Source: Lytechinus variegatus
Lineage: Eukaryota; Echinodermata; Echinoidea; Temnopleuroida; Toxopneustidae
NCBI RefSeq assembly: GCF_018143015.1
Contig: NC_054741.1
Span: 54,203,048-54,267,047, forward strand
Length of the DNA stretch: 64,000 nt
Direction: 5' to 3'
Made by a program: the position numbers and the translations under genes. Below are positions 22,471-35,000 of this stretch, piece after piece (the stretch's first letter is position 1; every line of letters starts with the position of its first letter). The notes beneath the pieces were generated by a model. The model saw only the letters and a program-made list of their open reading frames with translations. It was not told the origin of the DNA and searched no databases.

Positions 22471-25400
22471 TATTGGTAACTAGATGTGAACTTGTTCACA
22501 AAAAATTGAGTTTCTATATTCTCTGCCTAAATACAATAATGAATAAAGTTCTACATTCACTTTTTAAGGTAGACTTTATTTTGAGAACTAAAACCATAAA
22601 AAGGGATACATCATATTAACATTCACGAAGCATGAATGAAGAGATTATTCTAATAAAAACATGACACATAACACAGTGAACGACATGCAGGTATAGGCTA
22701 CAAATTTTGTGAATATCATTAAAAGACATGCCACTTGATTTCGAACCTAAAATACCAATAGGAAAACTTACCATTTTAATTTGGATGTTTTACCAGATCA
22801 ATATGCTCACTCATGTGCAAACTGTAAGAGCTACTTTCAGGCTGCTAACTCTTCCCTCTCGTCACGCTCTTTGCCAAATTGGACTCTGTTTCTATCCTTT
22901 TATCGGAAAAAAATGAGAACGTGGACTCTGGAAAAGAATTGATGTCATCTTTCTTTGATTGTGAATGAAAACATACATTGTTCTTAAATTTTAAAAGTAG
23001 TTTGGTCCGATCCAGAACAGACAATGCGCTTGATTCATGGCATTCACGAGCTATTAGCAGGGACGCGAGAGTTCCCGGAGCTTACTAGATCCGGGTGACG
23101 GGACTATAGCTATAACCAATTAACGCACTCCATTATGTTTTACACATAGAGATATATACTTAATCTCTATGGTTTTACCAAACTATTTTGGTGAAAAGGG
23201 AATATGTAGACCTAAGTTGACTGTATGGGTAAAATATATCGCAAAACACTTTGTAAGGACATTTATCCAGTCTTGTTCGAATTCTATTGATGAAACATGC
23301 CCCCCCCCCCGACAAAAAATAAGTAATATTTTTGGCCATCAGTTAGCCTCATTGTATATTTATTACTCTACCCTTCTGAGAATGCGATATTGACTTCTTC
23401 GTACTGTTTTTTTTTAGATAGATTTTATCATCCATCAAATGATTACAAATAATAATGATAATGGTATCATATTACTCATCTGGTTAAAAGGTTAATTCTT
23501 TTGACCTTTCCCCCTAATTTCATAGTGTTTGACATTACAATTTTTTTTATAGTTTGTTAATATTTTTGGGCTTTGGCATTGTTTGTCAAGGCATTCCTAG
23601 GTGTCAACGAATATGACTTTGCAAACGCAAGACATACGCATATACAAAGCTTATTTTTATATTATGATCACGAATTTTATGCCAATGTGTTGCAGAAGGT
23701 GAGCAAATCACGAACGGTACTGGATAAAAATATTTAATATGCACGATGATGCATTGGTTGAATATACAATTAAATAATTGCTGTACCAACAATGATGACG
23801 TAAACCCCATATATCTAAAGGTGCAGGCCCTTTTTTAGAGAAAGGAACTTAAAATACAAATGCTTTTCAATCATGCAAATAGGCCAATTTCCTTTCAATC
23901 TCCTAATTTCAAAATCATCTGTCGTTTTAATCTGTTCATTAAAAAAGCGATTGACTTCATTTAACTTCAGTATTAAAATTGTTAATCATGTTTTTTTATT
24001 TTACCACGATTGGCTGTAGTTGTTAAGTCCCCATGATTGTAATTGAGTATCGTGGTCTCGAATCCTGCAGCATTTTTTTGCAGTTTTTAAAAACAATCAA
24101 ATCATTAAAAAAACAATCAAAATATACAAAACATATCGTTGCACTTCAAACAAACAAAATATAGATATAAACTGTGCAAGTACATAAAAAATATCCTAAA
24201 TAAATGGTTCTGTACTCAGAATAATCTAACTTGTACCCCAGTCCTGCATGCCGACAGGAAGATCAATTCCTGCAGTAGTTGTTTGTGATGCATGAAATTT
24301 TAATATCCTTCTGCAATATAGTTCAGCAATCCGCGTTCCCTCGTAAAAATGTATGAGATGGCGAGTTTTTTCTTGCAATTTTTACCCTTCTTAAATCAAT
24401 TCGTTATTTCGTATATTACAAACATTTCTTTCGATCTCAGGAAGATCTAAAAAGTAGTGAAATTTAACTTTTATCCTCAATATCAATAGTTTTGAGGATC
24501 ACCGTTCGCCGATCATTATTTTCTGAGTCTGATTACATCAAAGTTAGTTAATCAGAGTCAGGGCCATTGGCTGATCCAGAGGGGGGGGGGGGGGGGGGGG
24601 GGGCACACCCGCGGCCCATGGCACCCCCTCCTGAGAGGCATGATCAAAATTTGTAATGTAAATCTGCCGTTCTAACACAAGTGTGCTCCCCCTTTTGAGA
24701 GCGAAGATCTTACTTTTTTTTAAGGGGGGGGGGGGGCTTGTCAAATTTTCATAACTTTTGCCCCCCGTTTGGAAAACCCTGGGTCCACCTCTGCTCAGGA
24801 CGGTATATAATCTTGGACATGGGCGGCGAACGGGGATGGGGGATGAGTGCCCCGGCTTCGAATGTCAGATTTGCTATATATAGCAGCCAATGGGAGAATG
24901 TAATGGCGTATAAGTGGGCTACGCCCCCCCCCCAAAAAAAAAAGAAGATCACGACCACGGAAAAAAAGGAGAAAAGCAAAGAAAAGAAAAGAGAAAAGTG
25001 TGAAATGTGATATCATTTTTAAATATTATGTAAGAATCTATCACAAATTTTTGCTCGCTCGCCATATCTAGCCTCCCCCAACATTTTTGGCTCATTACTT
25101 ACGCCACGGGGAGGGGGGGGGGGGGGGTGGGAGTGAGAAAAGGAGAGGGTTGTCCCCTCAGACAAACTCATGAAATCACCTTGAATGGTCTTGATATATC
25201 AAGTACATGTAGTAGGCTTCTCTATATTTCCCCCACCCCCCAAAAAAATGAAAGATTTTTCCTATTATTCGGTTCCTGTTGTGCGCTATGATGTCGAGAG
25301 AGAAGACAAAATATAAGTTTGAACATAGATTTATATATCATTTCCAAATAAGTAAATTTGGAAATGAATTTAGACCGCATAATTCGAAAATTATGGCAAA

Positions 25401-25940
25401 GATAGTGAAAAGATTAAGAGGAAGTCTGTTGACAAGCAAGAACTCCGATCATCATATATTCATCGTTTTAAGCCATTCTGGCGCAAGCCTTCTTTATCAC
25501 CCCAGACAAAAACATTCCGTGCTCGCTCAAGCATGAACAAAACTAAATTATTTTAATGGTATTTGAAGGATAAGACCTCAGAGCACCTATTGACACTAAA
25601 ATATAGAGATCATAATTTGAAACAAAAATTTTATATACTTTTCAACTCTATCCCATTTTTTTTGATACGCACTGTATATATAAAAACAACGTACCGGTAT
25701 GCCTAAATCTTCTAAACGGAACATGCAGAAAATAACCAGGTTACCTGTTGATTTTTCTAGTACCAAATTATATTCCTTCATCAATGAACCCTTTTGGATA
25801 TATCTATAGAATTATATATGCTTTTTTATCGAGAAAAGTAAAATTTGTTTGGTCATATCAGCCTTTCGCTCACACAAAGATAGATGTACCGTATCTTTCG
25901 TGAATTCGCTGATGACTGGAGTTGCGCCATCTCTCGGCAG
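22470..25940. other. intergenic region between the decarboxylase promoter and CFAP73
   Basis: It contains a G23 tract (24581-24603), another G-run at about 24725-24736 and further G/C tracts near 23299, 24925 and 25109-25127, all within 'ggatcc...gggg...gcccc' type dispersed repeats. Open frames here are short and low in complexity. No exon with matching splice sites was recognised on either strand. Confidence 0.5.
24581..24603 (+). repeat. G23 homopolymer
   Basis: Twenty-three consecutive G residues follow CTGATCCAGA. It is the longest homopolymer in the window, a strong G-quadruplex candidate and a likely site of length polymorphism and assembly error. Confidence 0.9.
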
Positions 25941-25948
25941 GTTTACAC

Positions 25949-25962
25949 GTAACCCAGGCAAC
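25949..25962 (+). promoter_or_regulatory. RFX X-box upstream of CFAP73
   Basis: GTAACCCAGGCAAC is an exact fit to the X-box pattern GTNRCC-N(0-3)-RGYAAC, with a 2-nt spacer (CA). It lies 120 bp upstream of the CFAP73 ATG, the position typical of functional X-boxes in cilia genes. RFX-family factors, often with FOXJ1, drive motile-cilium genes in animals. Occupancy is inferred, not seen. Confidence 0.7.
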
Positions 25963-26081
25963 TTCAATTACCGATTGTGCACGTTGTGTTTGTTATGTTG
26001 GAATTTTATGCATATAAACGTTGGCTGTTTCTTATAAACATTTAATTTTCTTATCAGTTGGAATTCAGAACAAAGAAGAAA

Positions 26082-29000
26082 ATGGCAGTTAGCTTGGAAG
26101 AATATTTCAGGACGACTTTTGAGGATAAACTCCTCGTGTAAGTAGTCTCATAATTCATAACTATTTTTGCTGCTCACGAAGTCGGAGAGAGTCCGGCCCA
26201 ATTCCAAGGAAGTCCACCGGGTGTTTGCCGGGGGATGGCGGTGGAGCTCCCGACTACCGCTCGCGCTGTGTGTTATGACGGTTCGTATTTCCGAACCCTT
26301 TTAATGAATTCAGTAATATCAAACAGGATTTTCTTACAATTCATCAAATTTCTACCAAAGATCAACACTAGACTAAATAAACTATACAAAATTTTGCCAA
26401 GCTGCATTAAATTTAAGCCAAAAACAAGGCAAAGTCAAAGACAAGTCAAAAGACAAAAGTCAAAGGCAAGATCAACTAGCCAGGCGGCTTCTTGAGAGTA
26501 AATATCATTTACTGACGTAGGCTTACTCTCAATGAAGCCAGGTCTTCCTTCTCATTCACCTACACGAAGGACGCCAAAACCTGAAACTTTCACCCCCGAG
26601 ATTTCTACTTTTAAGAAAGATCTGCCTAGCCCTAAATCATGATGTAGACCTACATGAATTCATAAAAAAAATGAGATCAATATTGTGAAAAGACGGAAGA
26701 GACTTGCCTGATGTTTATGCCGCCATCTTGTTTCCTATTGTTCTTCGCCAATGTTACAGACGCGTGCGTTGGGTAACGTAAATTTTCGGAAAACAGTTTA
26801 TGCACATCCGTATGCAATTTAGGGACAAATGACATCACCCACTCACTATTTCTTTGTATTCGATTTATATGAAATATGAAACATTCTATTTTCTTGTCAT
26901 TGTTACATAAAATAAAAATTTCACCTATTATTCCCTGAACATTTGGAATTACCATTATTTTAACATTTTTTTTGGTTCAGTCAAGATGTTCCTCCTGCTC
27001 AAATTTCTAAAAACTGACAAATTGTATAATTCAAAAAATAAAAGAAGAAATAGTGAGTGAATGTACATCGACTCATTTGCATATCACTGAGTTGTGCACA
27101 TAACTGTGTTGTGAAAAATAAGTGAATCCTTAAAATGGCATAATTTTACATCTGGTTTTTATGAAATTTTTTAGTGTTGTGCTTATTTGATTTTATTCTT
27201 TTTATTCATGTCACCTTTATGTTTGTGTGGACTTGACCTTTAAGAGAAGAGCGTGATCGGTTCATCACGGACAGACATTTGATAAAGTTTGGAAACTTTG
27301 AAGGCTTGTAACAAATTAGGAATAAGATTAAGAAGGTTCCTTTGTGTTTTATAGAGAAGGTTAGGATAAAGTATGCTGAATGATGAAAAAAGTTTGTTGC
27401 CATGGTTACCTACAAACATAGGAATCCACTAAATGTGCCATATCACGGACGGACATGAAAGAAATGTGGTTTTCAGAATTTTCGTACATTTATAATGTTT
27501 CTATCTAAACAGCTTAACATTGACCACTAATTGTTAATGCAACTTACACTCAAGTATGTTAGCTTCTATGTTCAGCATATTGAATTCTTAATCAATATCA
27601 AACTTCTGAGAGAATTGAAAATATTTTCCATCATGGACAGACATCTCGGACGGACATCACGGACAGACACAATTAAAATACATTGGAAGTACCTTGTAAG
27701 AGGTTCTTATTACTTTTTTGGGGAACAAATGCTAATTGTATTGATGATTTGTACATTAATATAAACAGTATTAGCTGCACAATCAAGTTGCTACAACTTG
27801 ATTTAAGTTGTAGCAACTTGATTCTATGCAGACGCACAGTATAACCTAGACGTACGATTGCTTTAAACACAGTTCTTGTCAAAATCAAATATAAAAAAAA
27901 TGTCCTAATGCACATTGTCTTCTTTCCAAATTATAGAATACTAGTACATGTAGGTACCAAATCAACATCTAGTTTATCAATGATCATGTTGATACAAGTA
28001 TTTTTATGATATATCATGATGATACATGTTAATACATTTTGGGGCATTAATTTTCCAAGAGCAAAGATGTTTTTTGAGGTCCATTAATACCTAAATCCAA
28101 AAGATTCACAGGTTGCTGATCCTTATGCTTGTTTGTTGGATCAAGTATGACCACAACACTTGTCAGAGACTCTCTTTATATTGTATTTGGCCCATATTAA
28201 TGTGGAGATACCCCATAACATCAACAACCCTCATGTATTTAGGCCCTGACAGAATCCAAAATTAAAATTGATATTCATATAACAATCAAAAGCTTATTAA
28301 ACTTCTTAACAATGTAGTGCAATCTTTATGCATTTTCAGTTTACAAGATATAAAGCAATTTGCTTAAAAATAGCTCCAAAATGGACTTTGGAAAAAAAAG
28401 CATTCTTGTACTTCTCACAAACCTAAAGACTTGTGTCATGTTCTCTTAGAATCCATAGGTTTATACATGAAAAAATTGAAGATTTTTCTGCTTATCAGAT
28501 TATGCATTCAACTTTCTTGTTTTACATCACTTTCTGCAAGCTTGTATTGATAAAATCAACAGTTTTGGACTTGTTCTTGCCATTTTCTATTTCCTGCTTT
28601 TTTGGCATACATGTAGCTTTCCAACTCTATCTGCAATTCTGCATTCCAATTATGTTTAACAATTTTTTCTGGCAACAATTTAGCCCCAAAACCTCCAATA
28701 ACAGCCAAACAAAGATATCCCAAAAATTGTGAAGAGTTGTAAGTTTCCATCCATTTGAATTCTAAGTTTCCATCCATTTGAGTTCTGAATAATAATCAGT
28801 GCTATTTCTCACTGAAATTCAAACTAAAATTAAATTCGTAATCTGCTCAGCAAAGTTTCTTATTTGCGTGTATGGATCTTTCCAAAGTATTAGCTTATAT
28901 TGCTCACTTGTCCGTCCATGATGAAAATAATGTCCGTCCGTGATCATTTTTTATTGATTTATAATATGCATAAAATGTATGGATATTAGCTATGTTCAAA

Positions 29001-32000
29001 TAAAATGATATACAGTGTCTAGTGACATACTCCTACACACTTTTATTTTTGTTTCTATTCTGATAAAGAATATAAAAACTAAATCCATACATATCCATAT
29101 CATGAACTCAATAAAAAAATGATCACAGACGGACATTAATTTCATCACGGACGGGAATTTCAAAATCTAACCAAAAAATATATTTGTAATACATTTTTTT
29201 CTCCTAATTTATGTTTGATGATAGATTAATGTCCAGAGTGCAAGAACATCAAAACCAAATAAGAGTAACTTTGAAAACAATAAAACTCTAGTGAATTGAA
29301 TTTGAGTGAATTTACTTTGTCCGTCCGTGATGAAATTAATGTCCGTCCGTGATCATTTTTGATTGAGTTTATGATATGGATAAAATGGATGGATCTCGGC
29401 TATGTTCAAATTGAATGATGTACAGTGTTAGTGAGCTACCTCTACACCTTTTTATTTTTATTTCTATTCTGATAAAAAATAAAAAAAGTTTTCATCTTTT
29501 TTTCATCACGGATGGAAATTTCAAATTGGAAATGTTAACACCTACCAGAAAAATTACTTCCTAATATTTTTTTCTACTAATTTATGTTTGATAATAGATT
29601 ACTGTTCAGAGTGCAAGAACATCCAAACCAAATAAGAGTAACTTTAAAAACCATTTAACTAGAGTGAATTTAAATTAAGTAAAAATGTCCATCTGTGATG
29701 AGAGGTAAGAGCACCCCCGTTAATAAAATGGACTATTCCGGTACTTTCGGAATCATCAATCTTCATGAAACTAAGTTCTTTGAAACCTGAGATATTAAAG
29801 ATTATTTTAAAAGCAATTTTGATAGAAATACCTAAAAAAAATTTCACCTCAATGCTAACTCTTAACCAATCATGCTCAACATTGAAAAAGAATACCCAAC
29901 ATGGTCAAAAATTTTTTACCCTTAATGCCCTTTGACCCTGGTCATGTGACGTGAAACTCATGAAAGATAATAAGTGATATTTGATTACCTTATGTCAAAG
30001 TTTCATGAAAAAGGGCCACATACTTTCTAAATTATGAGGAAATTCAAAATTCAACCTTGGTTACAATTTCAATGTTGGTAATCCAAACATGGTAAAAGTT
30101 CATTGACCCTTTGACCTTCACCGTGGGACCTGAAACTCGTGAAAGATGAACACTGATTCTTGATTACCTTATGTCCACATTTCATGAACTAGGTCCACAT
30201 ACTTCCTTAGTTATGTTGACAACCCTGCCGCCACCGCCGGAGAAGTGGTGCCTTTAGTCTTGCTCTGCTATGCAGGCAAGATAAAAACCCTGGAGCCGTT
30301 TCATAAAGCTGTTCATACATGTAAGTTAAGAGCAACTTTAGGAACAACTGGTGAACCTTTCTTACATAAATGAAGATTTAATGGTAAATAACACTTACCA
30401 TAAGAAAGGATCACCGGTCTTTCTTAAAGTCGCTCTTCACTTACGAAGAGCTTCATGAAAGACCCACCTGCTAATTATGCTTTCATCAATGCAAGAGTAT
30501 CATACCAAAGCCACTGTCCACAAGATACTCTATGATACCCCCTTCCCCTTCACTCTTGACACATATATACTTACTATTCGGATGCCAAATCTCTGAGATA
30601 AATTTCATCTTAGGTGGCTTCTGTGGGTAATCCTTAGGAAAATTTAAATTTGCTCTGAAGTATCCACCCTCACTGTCAAGAAAGAAAAATAAATACATTT
30701 AGGTATGAGGAATGTAATATCATACCATTATCACTTAAGATTCCATATCTGCTTTTGACTCAATTATCCATGAAATACATGTTTCATTTTTCACAGGAAA
30801 GGGTTCCCAAGACACACCAACATGACAACTTGAAATAAAATGGGTCCAGCCAAAGTCACGAGTGTAAAGCTCACCTGAAAAGATGGAATTTATCCACAGT
30901 AATTGGCGCAATTAAATGGTTTATGCAGCTTAGCAGCACATTAATCTATAAAAGAATGCATCCAAACAGCAAGCCAGCAGCAATAAGTCAGTGCTAGCCG
31001 CATTCACCCATCGATATATTAATGCATTCACATCATTCGCATGATGATGCGCTTCTGCTTGAAATACCATTTTCCAATACTGACATGAGCAGTAGCGAAC
31101 ATATGTTTTTTTTCTGATCCGTGTTGTTTAACACTCAAACACCTGTGCAATAAGTTGCACAAGAATTCCCCCCCCCAAAAAAAGCCCTGCACTGCTTAGA
31201 CAGAGACCCTTTATGTGAAATATGATTATATAAACTAAAATGTCACCAGACTAAATAGTGTGCGGAATGTCAAATGATGTATCATATAGACATTTCAATG
31301 GAACTCGGACAATATGAGACCACTATTAATGAATGAAATGCAATTTATCCGAAAGCAACCACAAGTCATAATAATAATAATAAAAATATATGCAATTTGT
31401 TAGGCACCATATTCATCTCGCATAAGATGCTCAAGCACATAAGTGAGGGGGGGGGGGGCAAACAAAATTACAAGTTAAAGAAAATCATTGATAAAATGAA
31501 TTAAAGAGGTTAGTTTTAATCTTTAAAATTCTTAAGCACGTAATGGGTAAACTTCACTTACTAGAATGTATCAGGAGGTCCTATGACCACCACCTCCCAT
31601 TTGAAAAGATCATCATCATCTACAAGTCCAGCAGAAAATCCACCCACAGATTGTTTATTTAAATCTATACAGAGAATTATAAGGTAAGATATCAATTAGA
31701 AATCAAACAAGCAGATCCACAGTAAGACAGAGGTTAGTGCAGAAAAGCTCCATTCATTCAAAAGTGATGAATTTCAATCTTTCAAGATATGATTAAACAA
31801 AAAATACAATGAAGAGATGGATTTATTAACAATTCAAAGTGTTGAAAAGATTACTGGACAAGCTGTTATTTTTGCGTACAGAATTTGTTCGCGAATGGAG
31901 GGGGTTACAACATTTTCACTGGTTCTTAAATTCGCCATCGGAAGCTGTAAGAAACTCTTCCACAGCATTATCTTCAATGATGTTATAATTGACAAAAGTA

Positions 32001-35000
32001 GCTTTGATTATTAATATCTTGGTTTGCATAAGGATAAAAAAATTGACATGGAAAACTAGTGCCGCAAGTCAGGCCACATGGTCGGGTTGGGTTCGGCAGG
32101 GTTTGGCGATTTTTTTTTCCGAACTTTGGTTCGGTTCGGGGTTCGGCAATAAATGCCACAATGATTTACTACCCTCATTCCTTCATCTCTTATTTATTTT
32201 TTATATTGATATGGACATTTCAGAAGGTGAAATATATATACTTTACCATTACTTTGTCAGTCACAAGGAATGAATTTAGGTCTTTTTCTTTTATTAAATA
32301 CAAAACAATTACATGTACGTCCGATAACAATCACGATCGATTACAGCAATACGTAATCCAACTACACTTTTTAACTGAGTTTAGCTTAAAATGTCCGCAC
32401 AATTTATAAAGAAAAAAATAAATTCACGTTTATAAAAAAATTGAGACAGATAAAAATAAATCAAAGATGAGACCGAAGCTGTCATACTTTGTCATTTACG
32501 AGGAATGAATTTATGTCTTGTCTTTTTTCTTTATTAAATACAAAACAAATAGGTCCAATTACGGCAAGACGTAATTCAACCACACTTTTAAACCGAGATT
32601 AGCTTCAAATTTCCCCTCATTTTATGAAGAAAAAATATATTCATGTTAATAAAATATTCTTAAGTTGATAACAGTTAAATCGTGAGATTGTAGCTTAAAT
32701 AGTGGATTTGAAAAATATTTTGTGTGGAATTCTTATTGTGTGCAATCTCTAACCAATATTTTCAATTTCATATTAAAATTTATGCAGTTCTTTCATTATT
32801 CATATTTCATGTTAAATTTAATGTGAATTTTTTTTTTTTACCGAACCAGGCCTTTGCGTTCGGTTCAGTACGGTTCGGAAGTGCCAAGTTCGACGAACAT
32901 CCGTTCGGTTCGGCAGTTCGGCTAAAGCACTATGGGAGACCCATATTAATGAGCTTTGTAAAACCATGTCTACAAATATTGCCATTGTTTTATTTGTGCA
33001 ATTCGTAATTTGAAATCTATCCTTCCTCTACTGTGTATGTGTTTATTGATTTTGCATTTATTTCCACTCTAATCATCCATTATATTAATAATTTTATACT
33101 TGCCAAATAATTCCTTGTCTAAAAAAGGGTAATAAGAACAAGGTGTAACTAACCACTGCACTGTCTTTATGCTGATGATCGTTATTGCTTTCGCTTGGTG
33201 TACAATTTCGGCGCATGTATTGTGACTGAAGAATATTTTTCTTATCTTATAACAGGAAGATGCCAGAGAGGGAGGATGACCATCTTACTCCTGCTACCAG
33301 GCTTCTTGAAAAGAGGAGAGAAATGTCTGAAGTGGAACAAGCACTGGCAGCGCAGAAAGAGGTAAAGTCACTTATTCTTTATCCCAATTGTTAAACTTTT
33401 AAATTATTTCAACACATTTTTCCTTATACTCTTAACATTGTAACTAGTAAACTCTAAAAGTCATGCAAACTGTCTGTCTACATGTAAGTCTTTGGTCAAA
33501 ATTCAATTTTGTGAATTATCAAATTCCACTTTAACAGACTAAATGTAAAAAATGTTTTTAACATTCCAATGTTACAAAAGTTTAATGACAGATATATCAG
33601 TTGTTTCTTTGTGAGAAAAAATTGAATGTATTTGTGGCACCCTCTTTGGTAATGTAATAATTTTCAGGCCCTTTAAACGTCTCTGTATATGATTTAGATT
33701 GTTTCCTAAAGATTTTATTCCATGCCTTGCCTCCAAAGTAGTTTTATACCCCCCAAAAAAGAATAATAAATATTTACAGGGGACTCGCCTTTTTTATTAA
33801 AGGGGAATCCGACCCAAATAAAAACTTGTTTTTATAAGAAAAAGAAAAATCAGACAAGTTGATAGGTGAAGGTTTGAACAATATTGGACAAACAACAAGA
33901 AGATTATGAATTTTTAATAGTTGTAAATATTGGTGATCACTTTACCTATGGAGACTTCAAATTGGCCGCATATGTGATGTCATAGTGATGTAAGGCAAGG
34001 ACTACTCTTCCATGGACTCCAATACATATTACGGCTAAAATGTCATTTTTCCCAAAAGTTTTATTTCAAATTATATTTTTCTTTCATGAGGACATAAAAC
34101 AATATACTACCTGGGTTATATTTAGAGAACTGCCCCGGGGGAATGGGTACTTAGGAGAAAACCACAAATTCCTGATAATAAAGTACATGGCCTATGGGAA
34201 AGTTGTCCTTGCCCCTTGTCATAATTTAATTACCCAGTTGCCAATTTGGAATCTACATATTATTAGTGATTTCAATTTTAAAGTAGCTATAACTTTCTTA
34301 CTACTTGGCCGATTTCTTTCAAACTTTCACCATTCTATTTAATTTATTTTTCTCCTTCCCAACACAACTGTTTAAGGCCAAGGCTGGATTCCCCTTTAAG
34401 ACACTTTGATTGCAAAATTTAGATGAATACTATATTTTGTTCTTATTTCTCACAATATGTCGATTATGATATTGTTTCATTTCATTTGGCAATGAATTCA
34501 AACTTTGAAAAATCAATTATCTTTAGATTAACCATAATTGAAAATTTAACAATCACCATATTCCTGGACAGAACTACAGGCAGTAGTTGGTTAGTTGTGT
34601 TTATCATACAAATGGTAATTTAGCGATTGTTAAATTTCAATAACTTTTCACAATGCTTGAAGAGTTATTCTAGGAATAATTTCTCTAAGATTTCTTTTCA
34701 ATCGAAATTCAATTTTTATTGCAAAAAGGAACTGGCATAGTCCTAGTTTACCAGAAAATTTATGTGAGTATAATGACAGTATGAGTATGGCATAAAAAGC
34801 ATAATAAAGATGTATATTTTCTAATATCAGTGTTTTGCCTTTTGATTGACTACTGCAGGAGTTTCAAATGAAAATGGAGAGTCTACAACAGAGAAGGGAA
34901 GAGCTTGAAAGAAAGGAATATCAACTAAAAGAATCACTCCTCAAGTTTGATAAATTCTTAAAGGTAGGTTCATTAGTGATAAAAGAAAGTGTGTACTAAT

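Larger units (their letters stand above)
26138..33255. other. intron 1 of CFAP73 (7.1 kb) with an antisense gene fragment and repeats
   Basis: A GC-rich patch at 26170-26290 starts the intron. It also holds a minus-strand CAAGATGGCG...GC element (26719-26730), a MITE remnant (26820-27243), a GTCCGTCCGTGATG motif cluster (27263-29700), a perfect hairpin (27781-27823), a GACC-rich dispersed repeat (29925-30290), a small MITE (30292-30468), two UBE2G1-like exons on the minus strand and a duplicated GTTCGGTTCGG repeat (32060-32935). Confidence 0.7.

Noticed and set aside
30486..30698. Complete small UBE2-like protein read straight through the exon
   Set aside because: The frame beyond HPN runs into an intron (donor GTAAGT at 30574), and the start lies in the upstream intron. 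Only the 98-bp exon matches the family.
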